A stretch of DNA of 64,000 nucleotides from Rikenellaceae bacterium (GTDB lineage Bacteria > Bacteroidota > Bacteroidia > Bacteroidales > Rikenellaceae). The notes beneath the pieces are model-generated. The model was not told the DNA's origin and made no database searches. It saw only the letters and a program-made list of their open reading frames with translations. Location: positions 103,178 to 167,177 of the forward strand of contig SUZR01000007.1 of NCBI GenBank assembly GCA_015059845.1, given 5' to 3'. The first letter of the stretch is position 1; the number at the start of each line of letters is the position of its first letter. Positions 19,504 to 27,799 of the stretch are shown here, piece by piece. A program made the translations under genes and the position numbers.

Positions 19504-20112
19504 TTATATATATAACAACGCAATTATACTAACGATAAATCCTCCGACGTAGGCCGTAAGGAGCTGCAGGCTGCGGTGGCGACCCAGATATAGTCGCGCG
19601 GTAGCAAGCAGACCCGAGGCCAACAACGTTCCCAGCAAAACCCAGAAGAGAGCCATCTCACCCGCAATATTGAGCATCGTGAAGAATGCCGTTACGGCTC
19701 CCATAGCCGTTAGGTGAGTGCTGATGCGGCGTGTGAAGCAGAGCATAACAAGGCAATAGATGTTGCACATAACGCCCGCCACGGCTATCTTACGGAAGAT
19801 TATCAGCGAGGGGGCTTTCATCATCGTAAAAGCGTATAGTGCATAGCATATTATGCCAACAACCATCATAATGGCAGGATGATAACGCCTGGGCAGCTCG
19901 CGGCCGCGTAGTCGGTGCAGACGCTTCAGCAGAGCCATCGTGAGAATAGGCAGTATGGCCGAATAAAGCGTCACGACCCACAGCAGATAGAGCTGGAATC
20001 GCAGAGGGTAGTAGTGATACACCGTGCCCGTAACCATCAGCAGCGCAATAGCATAGATGGGTACAAAGCAAGGGTGGAGTATTGTCGATATTATCTTTGC
20101 AAATCGTTTCAT
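19504..20112 (-). CDS. multi-pass membrane protein of unknown function
   Basis: The 202-residue protein has about six membrane segments, beginning IISTILHPCFVPIYAIALLM. The overall look recalls PAP2-related membrane proteins, but the catalytic PAP2 motifs (KxxxxxxRP, PSGH, SRxxxxxHxxxD) are not visible, so no enzyme function is claimed. It lies 30 bases downstream of rpoN on the same strand and is probably the last gene of the asnS-SGNH-rpoN block. Confidence 0.65.
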   Translation of the reverse strand: MKRFAKIISTILHPCFVPIYAIALLMVTGTVYHYYPLRFQLYLLWVVTLYSAILPILTMALLKRLHRLRGRELPRRYHPAIMMVVGIICYALYAFTMMKAPSLIIFRKIAVAGVMCNIYCLVMLCFTRRISTHLTAMGAVTAFFTMLNIAGEMALFWVLLGTLLASGLLATARLYLGRHRSLQLLTAYVGGFIVSIIALLYI

Positions 20113-20142
20113 CGGTGTAAATCTAATCCTTGCACCTGCCGA

Positions 20143-21558
20143 TTATATCTGCTTGCGCAGGCGTGCAACGGGTATGTCAAGCATCTCGCGGTACTTGGCA
20201 ACCGTGCGGCGTGCTATGCAGTAACCCTTGGCGTTGAGGATGTTCATCAACGTCTCGTCGGTCAGCGGGTGGCGTTTATCCTCCTCGTCGATGCAGGTTT
20301 GCAGGATATTTTTAATCTCGTAGCTCGATACAATCTCTCCGCTCTCGGTCTGCATAGCCTCCGAAAAGAGCGACTTGAGCAGAATAATGCCGAAGTGCGT
20401 CTGCGCGTACTTGCTGTTCACCACGCGCGAGATAGTTGAGACGTCCAACCCCGTACGGTCGGCTATATCCTTGAGAATCATCGGGCGGAGCTTGCTCTTA
20501 TCGCCATCCTTGAAGTACTCCTGCTGGAAGTTGAGAATCTCCTGCATCGTGCGCATCAGCGTGTCGTGACGCTGCTTGATGGCCGAGATAAACCATTTGG
20601 CCGAGTCAATCTTGCTCTTGACAAACTGCACAGCCTCGCGGTTCTTCTCAGGCACAGAGCCATCCGCAGTGACCATATCGCGTATCATATCCACGTAGCG
20701 TCGGTTAATCTTTATCTCGGGGATATTATACGAGTTGAGCGACAGCTCAAACTGCCCATCGTGATAATCTATGCGGAAATCGGGAATGATATATGGCGAG
20801 GCGTCCAGCCCATCGTCCGAGTAGAGATTACCGGGCTTGGGCGAGAGGCGTTTAATCTCGTCAATAGCATCGCGGAACTCATCCTCACTTACGCCCAGGC
20901 GTGTGATAAGTTTCTCGTAATGCTTCTTCACAAACTCCTCGAAGTATGAGGAAAGTATCTTGTGAGCCAGACGCTTAGCGGGTGAGTCCGAACGGCGCTG
21001 ATTCATCTGCAGCAGCAGGCACTCCTGAAGATTACGTGCGCCGATACCTGCCGGCTCCAACTGGTGTATTATTGTTAGCAGACGCTCCAGCTCCTCGATT
21101 GAGGTCTCTATGCCCAGCGAGAAGGCTATGTCATCCGACACCGACTCCATATCGCGTCTAAGGTAACCATCCTCGTCAATGCTGCCGACAAGAAACTCGG
21201 CGATGGCCATCTCGCGTTCTGAGAGGTTGCGGAACGATAGTTGCTCGGTCAGGTACTCCTGCATCGAGCGCCCCTCGGTGATATTCACGGGGCGTTGTTT
21301 ATCATCCTTCGAGAAGTTATTTATGCGGCTCTTATAGCTTGGTGTGTCATCCTCGCGGATATACTCATCTACCGATATTGTCTGCTCGCCCTCCTCATCC
21401 TGACGCTCCTCCTCTTCGAGTACGATATTCTCCTCTATCTCCTGCTTTACACGCTGTTCGAGTTGCATCGTCGGCAGCTCCAACAACTTAATCATCTGGA
21501 TTTGCTGCGGAGAGAGTGTCTGTTGCAGTTTTTGAATCTGACGTTGTGAAATAGCCAT
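20143..21558 (-). CDS. rpoN: RNA polymerase sigma-54 factor
   Basis: Sigma-54 directs RNA polymerase to -24/-12 promoters and needs an AAA+ activator, none of which is encoded in this window. The 471-residue protein shows the glutamine-rich region I (QRQIQKLQQTLSPQQIQMIK), an acidic region II, the core-binding middle, and near the C-terminus the RpoN box ARRTVAKYRE that contacts the -24 element. LRPMILKDIADRTGLDVSTISR is the upstream helix-turn-helix. The gene follows the SGNH hydrolase after a 127-base gap that holds no clear promoter. Confidence 0.96.
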   Translation of the reverse strand: MAISQRQIQKLQQTLSPQQIQMIKLLELPTMQLEQRVKQEIEENIVLEEEERQDEEGEQTISVDEYIREDDTPSYKSRINNFSKDDKQRPVNITEGRSMQEYLTEQLSFRNLSEREMAIAEFLVGSIDEDGYLRRDMESVSDDIAFSLGIETSIEELERLLTIIHQLEPAGIGARNLQECLLLQMNQRRSDSPAKRLAHKILSSYFEEFVKKHYEKLITRLGVSEDEFRDAIDEIKRLSPKPGNLYSDDGLDASPYIIPDFRIDYHDGQFELSLNSYNIPEIKINRRYVDMIRDMVTADGSVPEKNREAVQFVKSKIDSAKWFISAIKQRHDTLMRTMQEILNFQQEYFKDGDKSKLRPMILKDIADRTGLDVSTISRVVNSKYAQTHFGIILLKSLFSEAMQTESGEIVSSYEIKNILQTCIDEEDKRHPLTDETLMNILNAKGYCIARRTVAKYREMLDIPVARLRKQI

Positions 21559-21685
21559 CTTTTCTAAATTTATTTAGGCCTCCAGCGGGTGTTGGTATTG
21601 CTGCCGTTGTTTAGCGCTTATACCCCTCCCTCGTGGATGCCGGTTCCACCTCGACAGGTTCCTCCATTTGCCTCTATGTGGGCAA

Positions 21686-22447
21686 TTATAAGTTCTTCTT
21701 AACGACCTTGACAATGGCCTGCGCCCAGTAGCGAGCTAGCTTTCTTGCTCCAGCCTCGTTGGGGTGGAGGTAGAACGTACCGGCCTTGCCATCCTCGGCA
21801 AACATATATTTGCGGTGCTTGGCACCGAAGTAGTCGAATGCATCGCGGTCACCGAGATATACATCCTCGTTCTCGTTTGCAATCTCAATAAGCACATCCG
21901 TGTAGGCTACCATACGTTTCTGTCCCGCCACGAGATACTGCGCTGCATTGTGCGTATTGGGGCTGTACCAAATCGGGCGCTGCAAGATGAAGATGGCATT
22001 GGGGCATAACTCGCGTATGCGGCCAATCATTGTCATCAGGTTCTTCTTGTAATCCTCGTTCGATACGGGCGAGCCATTGGGGCCAAAGTTGGCCGAGTCG
22101 TTTGTTCCGAGCATAATCGAGAAGAGGATAGGCGCATAACTTAGCGCCTTAATCTCCTCGATAGCCTTCTCTACACGTACGAAGTCACGTTTCTGCTCTG
22201 GCAGGAAGTCCACGGTAGTAGCTCCCGAACGACCACAGTTACGGTAGTGCACATCCATCGAGAGCATATTGCCGACAAGATTTGCGGCAACAACCGGTGG
22301 TGCGGTCTTTTTCTTGTTGGCGTGCAGAGCACCCTCGGTGATGCTGTTGCCAATGAAGATGAGGTTGCAGGTGCGGGCCTTGCGTGGCTGTGCGCTGGCG
22401 CCCAACACGAGGCATACCATTGCCAAAACGGATAATAGTTTCTTCAT
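21686..22447 (-). CDS. secreted SGNH/GDSL-family hydrolase
   Basis: The 253-residue protein has a signal peptide ending near ASAQ (residue 20). SGNH blocks are clear: GNSIT (Ser35 nucleophile), the GxSG-type CGRSGATT, GTNDS with the oxyanion Asn, and HPNEAG near the C-terminus with the catalytic His. Members are esterases or acyl-hydrolases acting on acetylated sugars or lipids; the substrate is open here. The gene starts 29 bases after asnS and is followed by rpoN, all leftward. Confidence 0.9.
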   Translation of the reverse strand: MKKLLSVLAMVCLVLGASAQPRKARTCNLIFIGNSITEGALHANKKKTAPPVVAANLVGNMLSMDVHYRNCGRSGATTVDFLPEQKRDFVRVEKAIEEIKALSYAPILFSIMLGTNDSANFGPNGSPVSNEDYKKNLMTMIGRIRELCPNAIFILQRPIWYSPNTHNAAQYLVAGQKRMVAYTDVLIEIANENEDVYLGDRDAFDYFGAKHRKYMFAEDGKAGTFYLHPNEAGARKLARYWAQAIVKVVKKNL

Positions 22448-22476
22448 ACGTAAGGGATTTATGAAGTTGTTAAATA

Positions 22477-23865
22477 TTAGAACTCAGCGTTATTCGGAGT
22501 ACGGGGGAACGGAATCACATCGCGGATGTTACCCATACCTGTTACGAACAACAGCAATCGCTCGAAGCCCAAGCCGAAGCCTGAGTGGGGTGCTGAACCC
22601 CAGCGACGAGTGTCAAGATACCACCAGATATCCTGCTCGTTCATTCCGAGCTCTGCAACTCTTGCAGAAAGTTTGCCGTAGTCGGCCTCACGCTCCGAAC
22701 CACCGATAATCTCGCCGATTTTGGGGAACAATACGTCCATAGCGCGTACCGTGCGGCCATCCTCGTTCTGCTTCATATAGAATGCCTTAATCTCCTTGGG
22801 GTAGTTGATAAGGATTACGGGACGCTTGAAGTGCTCCTCCACCAGGTAACGCTCGTGCTCCGACTGAAGGTCGCAACCCCACTCGCAGGGGAACTCAAAC
22901 TTGCGACCCGATGCCTTCAAAATCTCGATACCCTCGGTGTAATCCAGACGTACGAAGTCGTTGGCCAAGACGAACTCCAGACGCTCGATAAGCTCCTTAT
23001 CCCACATCTTGTTCATAAACTCCAAATCCTCGCGGCAGTTTTCCAGAGCGTAGCGGATAAGGTACTTGAGGAAATCCTCCGCCAACTCCATATTGTCCTC
23101 CAGCTCGTAGAACGCCATCTCGGGCTCAATCATCCAGAACTCAGCCAAGTGGCGAGGTGTATTAGAGTTCTCAGCACGGAAAGTGGGACCGAAAGTATAG
23201 ATGCGGCCGAGTGACAAAGCACCAAGCTCACCCTCCAACTGACCTGATACGGTAAGGTTACAAGGCTTGCCGAAGAAGTCCTGAGTGTAATCTACCTTAC
23301 CCTCCTCGGTGCGGGGAGGATTAGCAATGTCGAGTGTTGTTACGTTGAACATAGCGCCTGCACCCTCGCAGTCCGAGCCTGTGATAAGGGGAGTGTGGAG
23401 GTAGTAGAAGCCGTTGTCGTTAAAGTACTTGTGGATAGCGAATGCCATAGCGTGACGGATACGCAAAATTGCGCCAAATGTGTTGGTACGGGGACGCAAG
23501 TATGCGATGTCGCGCAAGAACTCCAACGAGTGGCCCTTCTTCTGCAAGGGGTATGTCTCGGGGTCGGCTGTGCCGTAAATCTCGATTGAAGCGGCCTGTA
23601 CCTCTACACCCTGACCTGATGCGGGTGACTCTACGAGTTTGCCATCCACGCGGATACAAGCACCCGTGGTGACGAGCTTGAGAGTATTCTCATCGAACGA
23701 AGCCAAATCGACAACTATCTGAATATTAGCCACGCACGAACCGTCGTTCAGCGCGATAAATGCTACATTTTTGTTACCTCTCTTTGTGCGCACCCAGCCC
23801 TTAACGACAATGTCGCTGCCTACGGCGCCTGATTTTAGAATCTCTGCAATTCTCTGCGTTTTCAT
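22477..23865 (-). CDS. asnS: asparaginyl-tRNA synthetase
   Basis: Class IIb synthetase charging tRNA-Asn. The 462-residue protein has the N-terminal OB-fold anticodon domain ([24 protein letters not shown]) and a class II core. Motif 2 contains [21 protein letters not shown] and motif 3 [19 protein letters not shown] is typical of AsnRS rather than AspRS. The gene has a consensus promoter that overlaps the divergent promoter of the GH2-like gene. Confidence 0.97.
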   Translation of the reverse strand: MKTQRIAEILKSGAVGSDIVVKGWVRTKRGNKNVAFIALNDGSCVANIQIVVDLASFDENTLKLVTTGACIRVDGKLVESPASGQGVEVQAASIEIYGTADPETYPLQKKGHSLEFLRDIAYLRPRTNTFGAILRIRHAMAFAIHKYFNDNGFYYLHTPLITGSDCEGAGAMFNVTTLDIANPPRTEEGKVDYTQDFFGKPCNLTVSGQLEGELGALSLGRIYTFGPTFRAENSNTPRHLAEFWMIEPEMAFYELEDNMELAEDFLKYLIRYALENCREDLEFMNKMWDKELIERLEFVLANDFVRLDYTEGIEILKASGRKFEFPCEWGCDLQSEHERYLVEEHFKRPVILINYPKEIKAFYMKQNEDGRTVRAMDVLFPKIGEIIGGSEREADYGKLSARVAELGMNEQDIWWYLDTRRWGSAPHSGFGLGFERLLLFVTGMGNIRDVIPFPRTPNNAEF

Positions 23866-23929
23866 TGTTTATCTGTTTTATTAATCTAATTATCTCACAA
23901 CTTTGGCCTACAGTGGCCCTATCAACCTA

Positions 23930-23961
23930 CAAAGGTACGCAATAATTTGCTATTTGTCAAA
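23930..23961 (-). promoter_or_regulatory. asnS promoter, overlapping a divergent promoter
   Basis: On the minus strand TTTG (23961-23958), a 20-base spacer and TACCTTTG (23937-23930). It shares 23946-23961 with the rightward promoter. Confidence 0.8.
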
Positions 23962-23976
23962 AAAAAAGTACCTTTG
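23946..23976 (+). promoter_or_regulatory. promoter of the GH2-like/rlmH operon
   Basis: TTTG (23946-23949), a 19-base spacer and TACCTTTG (23969-23976), about 72 bases before ATG 24049. Confidence 0.75.
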
Positions 23977-24048
23977 CAAACGGTACTTTGTACCGTCAAG
24001 GAACCTATGTTCGTTTATAAAGTAGAAACAGCTAACTTTTAACCACAT

Positions 24049-25362
24049 ATGAAACGATTTGTATTGCTGGGTTTGGCCCTCTTCTCGATTATATCGGCCG
24101 TAGCACAGTCGGCACGTGTATATCGCAGTGAATTTATCACTTACGATAAGCGCGAGGCTGCCGTGGCGGATAAGCGTGATGAGATTGCTCGTTATATGGA
24201 CTTCGAGCCCGTGAGTGTAGATGTTGTCGATGGTGCGGCACGTTATATGCAGAAGTTCGAGATTGACGCCACGATGAACGACTATAATCTCTTCTTCCAC
24301 GTCGAGAATCACGACTCGGCCTACACGCTCTACATCAACAATCAGCTCGTGGCCGAGGTGGATGACCCTTACACGCCTGCCGATTTTATGATTTCGCGCT
24401 TCCTGCGTCAGGGTGTGAACGAGATTCTGATGTGTATGCGCCGCAGTTACACGCCGCAGCTGCACGAGGGTGTGATTCAGCCCGAGTTCAAACTCTTTGA
24501 GAACAGCTACCTCTTTGCGCAGCGTCGTCTGTCGGTGCGCGATTTTAATATCATCCTTGAGCCCGACTCAACACGCAAGTTCGCACAGTTGAAGCTGGAT
24601 GTAATCATTGCCAACGATTTTAACTTCGAGGAGACCATTCAAGTGGGATACGATATCTATAACCCGAAGGGTAAGTTGATGGATTTCAGCGTGAACTCGC
24701 TCACGGTAGATGGCCGTTCGATGGATACCCTTTCGTTCAAGCCATATATCTACCACGCCTACGACTTCAAGTGGGGCGATGGCCAGCGACCGTTGTACGA
24801 TGTTATGCTCTACATCAAACGTAACGGTATGTTGTGGGAGTATATTCCGTTGAAGGTGGGCTTCGGCAAGACCGAGTATCGTGATGGTAAGTTCTACCGT
24901 TTCGACAAGGTGCTGACCATACAGAAGAAGGAGCATTTTAACGCTATGCCCGACCGCCAGCAGACATATAAGCAGATAGAGCAGATGAAGTTGCGCGGTT
25001 ATAACACCCTCTGCCCTGACTATCCGCAGCCTAAGTGGTTCTACGATATGTGCGACAAGGCGGGTATGTTTGTAATCGACTGCGCCAATATCAGCTCTCC
25101 GACCAATAGCAGCTCGCGTGCCGTGGGTGGTACTCCTGCCAATGACCCCAAGCTGCTGGATGAGTATATGCAGCGCGTGAAGGCTATGTACTACCGCTCG
25201 CGTAACCACTCTTGTATCATCGGATTCTCGTTGAGTGGCACGGTGTCGGGTAACGGTTATAATATGTATAAGGCTTACCAGTGGCTCAAGTCGGTTGAGA
25301 AACGTCTGCCGATATTCTACGATAGTGCTGAGGGTGAGTGGAATACAGACTCTAAATTATGA
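24049..25362 (+). CDS. GH2-like secreted protein lacking catalytic glutamates (pseudo-enzyme)
   Basis: The 437-residue protein has a signal peptide (ending near AVAQ, residue 20), a sugar-binding-like domain, an immunoglobulin-like domain and the first part of a GH2 TIM barrel. Near the end, NHSCIIGFSLSGTVSGNGYN aligns with [20 protein letters not shown] of the beta-galactosidase at 9978. The acid/base Glu462 is replaced by Thr398. The protein stops at PIFYDSAEGEWNTDSKL, before the segment that would carry the nucleophile. The frame is intact and overlaps rlmH by ATGA, which argues for a retained non-catalytic role, perhaps glycan binding. Confidence 0.75.
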   Translation: MKRFVLLGLALFSIISAVAQSARVYRSEFITYDKREAAVADKRDEIARYMDFEPVSVDVVDGAARYMQKFEIDATMNDYNLFFHVENHDSAYTLYINNQLVAEVDDPYTPADFMISRFLRQGVNEILMCMRRSYTPQLHEGVIQPEFKLFENSYLFAQRRLSVRDFNIILEPDSTRKFAQLKLDVIIANDFNFEETIQVGYDIYNPKGKLMDFSVNSLTVDGRSMDTLSFKPYIYHAYDFKWGDGQRPLYDVMLYIKRNGMLWEYIPLKVGFGKTEYRDGKFYRFDKVLTIQKKEHFNAMPDRQQTYKQIEQMKLRGYNTLCPDYPQPKWFYDMCDKAGMFVIDCANISSPTNSSSRAVGGTPANDPKLLDEYMQRVKAMYYRSRNHSCIIGFSLSGTVSGNGYNMYKAYQWLKSVEKRLPIFYDSAEGEWNTDSKL

Positions 25363-25832
25363 ATATCGAACTCATCGTTGTAGGTAAGACCGATTCGCGC
25401 GAGGTGGAGGCATTGGTTGAGATGTACGCCAAGCGTGTGAATCGTTATTGCCGCTTCTCTATCACCACGCTTGCCGATGTGCGCAATACGCGCAATATGG
25501 CCGCCTCACGACAGAAGCAGATGGAGGGTGAGTCTATCCTGCGCCTTGTTGGGGATGGCGATTTTGTTGTGCTGATGGACGAGAAGGGTGCGCAATACAC
25601 CTCGATGGAGTATGCACAGTGGCTGCAGAAGCGGATGCTGAGTGGTGTGAAGCGTCTGGTGCTGGTCATTGGAGGGCCTTACGGCTTCTCGGAGGAGGTC
25701 TATGCGCGTGCCGACCAGAAGATTTCGCTCTCGAAGATGACCTTCTCGCACCAGATAGTCCGTGCCATCTTCGCCGAACAGCTATATCGTGCCTTCACGA
25801 TTCTGAATAACGAACCATATCATCACGAATAA
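25359..25832 (+). CDS. rlmH: 23S rRNA (pseudouridine-1915 N3) methyltransferase
   Basis: RlmH methylates pseudouridine 1915 in helix 69 of 23S rRNA. The 157-residue protein is a minimal SPOUT methyltransferase: MNIELIVVGK at the start, the SAM-binding knot with LVLVIGGPYGFSEEV, and the C-terminal SLSKMTFSHQIVRAIFAEQLYRA, all diagnostic of RlmH. Its ATG overlaps the upstream stop (ATGA), and the LtaS-like gene starts two bases after its stop, so translation is coupled across the operon. Confidence 0.97.
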   Translation: MNIELIVVGKTDSREVEALVEMYAKRVNRYCRFSITTLADVRNTRNMAASRQKQMEGESILRLVGDGDFVVLMDEKGAQYTSMEYAQWLQKRMLSGVKRLVLVIGGPYGFSEEVYARADQKISLSKMTFSHQIVRAIFAEQLYRAFTILNNEPYHHE

Positions 25833-25834
25833 AT

Positions 25835-27799
25835 ATGAAAATATTTCGTACCCATACCGCTCTGCTTGCGTGGCGTATAGTGCTGCTTTATATGGTGTTG
25901 CTGTTCTGCCGAGTGGTTTTCTATATCTATAATCGAGCGTTGATAGGAGCGCTGCCGACGGAGGAGCTGTGGAGCCTTCTCTGTGGCTCGATGAAGTTTG
26001 ATACAGTGTCGATTCTCTATGCCAACGCTGTCTTTATCCTGCTGTCGGTTGTGCCGCTGCACCTGCGTGAGAAGCGATGGTGGCAGGCGATAATGTATTG
26101 GTACTACGTGATTGTCAATGCGTTGCTGCTTGTGGCGATAAATATTGCCGATGCCATCTATTTCCGATATACGCAGAAGCGTTTCTCGGCCGACGAGATA
26201 TTCTTTGCTGACAATGATAACTCGCTGCAACTCGTGCTGAAGTTTGCGGCGGAGAATTGGTATATGGTACTCATCGGTGTGGCGCTGATTGTATTGCTGG
26301 CCGTGGGGTATCGCCGTAGGGCGAAGGTGGAGCAGTTGTTTGCCAGCGTGTGGTATTACGTTTCGGGAGTTGTTGTAATGCTTGTGGCCGTTGGTTTGGC
26401 CGTTGGTGGTGTGCGTGGAGGTTTTACCAAGATGACGCGCCCCATTACGCTCTCTAATGCAACACTTTATACGGCCGATAATGCCCGTGCTACGATGATT
26501 TTGAGTAACCCGTTCTCTATCCTGCGTACCATCTCGTCAAGCGGCAAGCTGCACTACGAGAAATATTTCGATGAAGCTACGCTCGCCACAATCTACTCAC
26601 CCGAGCATTTCCCCGCCGAGGGTACCTCCGCAACGGAGCTTACGGGACGTAATGTGGTGGTCTTTATTATGGAGAGTTTTTCGGCTGAGCACTCGGCTCT
26701 GCTGCGTCCCGATTTGTATGAGGGTGAGGAGCAGAAGGGCTATACGCCATTCCTGGATTCGCTTATGCGCCAGAGCTATACGTTCTATAATATGTATGCC
26801 AACGGCAAGCGCTCGATTCAGGCTCTGCCTGCCGTGTGGAGCTCTATTCCTTCGTTCAAGTCTCCCTTTGTACTGATGCCGCAGGCGCTGGCGGAGACTC
26901 ATTCGTTGCCCGCGATTTTGAAGAATAAGGGTTACGAGACGATGTTCTTCTGCGGCTCGGATCACGGCTCTATGGGCTTCGGAGCGTATGCCCGCCAGAC
27001 GGGAATTGAGAATCTGTATAGCCGTCAGGATTATGAGAAGGTGCACGGCACGGAGGATTTTGATGGTTACTGGGGTATTTGGGACGAAAAGTTCCTGAAT
27101 TATATGGGTGAGGTGCTCTCCGAGCAGAAGCAACCCTTCTTCTCGACGATGTTTACCCTTACGTCACACCATCCGTTTGTGGTGCCTCAAGAGTATGAGG
27201 GCAAGTATCCGAAGGGTAAGACGCCAAACCACCAATGCGTTGGTTATGTGGATGATGCATTTAGAAAATTCTTCGCTAAGCACGAGAACGACGAGTGGTT
27301 CCGCAACTCTATTTTTGTCTTTGTTGCCGACCACGTGTCGAGCGAGAAGATGACCGAGGTGTTCCGCCGTTCGCCGGGCGATTATCATATCTTCGGCTTT
27401 ATGTATGCACCCGACAGCGCACTCTTTGGCGAGCATCGTCAGGTGGTTTCGCAGATGGATATTATGCCTACGCTGCTGGGTTTGATGGGTAACACGGAGC
27501 CATACTTCGCCTTTGGCCGTGATATCTTTAACGAACATTCGGATGTGCCATACGCTGTAAATTATGATAATAACGCCTTTCAAGCCATTACGGGCGAGCA
27601 TCTGATACGCTTTGACGAGAAGAGCATTACTGGAGTGTATGATATTAAGGATGTTATGCACGAGAATAACCTTGTGGGCAAGGTGCAGACCGAGGGCGTG
27701 GAGCAGCACCTGAAGGCACTGATACAGAGTTATTACAGTCGTGTGGAGAATAAAAATTATGTAGTCAATGATTCCATTCCGCGAGATACAACTTTCTGA
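25835..27799 (+). CDS. LtaS-like membrane sulfatase-fold phosphotransferase
   Basis: The 654-residue protein has about five N-terminal membrane segments to about residue 200 and a C-terminal alkaline-phosphatase/sulfatase domain facing the periplasm. Metal-site motifs are FIMESFS, GSDHGSMGF and FVADHVS. At the LtaS nucleophile region (GKTS in lipoteichoic acid synthase) it reads NGKRSIQALP, so Ser is the likely nucleophile. Gram-negative members transfer phosphoglycerol or phosphoethanolamine to envelope glycans or lipids; the acceptor is not known here. The next gene overlaps it by 32 bases. Confidence 0.85.
   Translation: MKIFRTHTALLAWRIVLLYMVLLFCRVVFYIYNRALIGALPTEELWSLLCGSMKFDTVSILYANAVFILLSVVPLHLREKRWWQAIMYWYYVIVNALLLVAINIADAIYFRYTQKRFSADEIFFADNDNSLQLVLKFAAENWYMVLIGVALIVLLAVGYRRRAKVEQLFASVWYYVSGVVVMLVAVGLAVGGVRGGFTKMTRPITLSNATLYTADNARATMILSNPFSILRTISSSGKLHYEKYFDEATLATIYSPEHFPAEGTSATELTGRNVVVFIMESFSAEHSALLRPDLYEGEEQKGYTPFLDSLMRQSYTFYNMYANGKRSIQALPAVWSSIPSFKSPFVLMPQALAETHSLPAILKNKGYETMFFCGSDHGSMGFGAYARQTGIENLYSRQDYEKVHGTEDFDGYWGIWDEKFLNYMGEVLSEQKQPFFSTMFTLTSHHPFVVPQEYEGKYPKGKTPNHQCVGYVDDAFRKFFAKHENDEWFRNSIFVFVADHVSSEKMTEVFRRSPGDYHIFGFMYAPDSALFGEHRQVVSQMDIMPTLLGLMGNTEPYFAFGRDIFNEHSDVPYAVNYDNNAFQAITGEHLIRFDEKSITGVYDIKDVMHENNLVGKVQTEGVEQHLKALIQSYYSRVENKNYVVNDSIPRDTTF

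Noticed and set aside
24049..25362. Simple frameshifted beta-galactosidase pseudogene
   Set aside because: Sequence after the stop is intact rlmH in an ATGA overlap, not leftover GH2 sequence, and the frame is open with a signal peptide.
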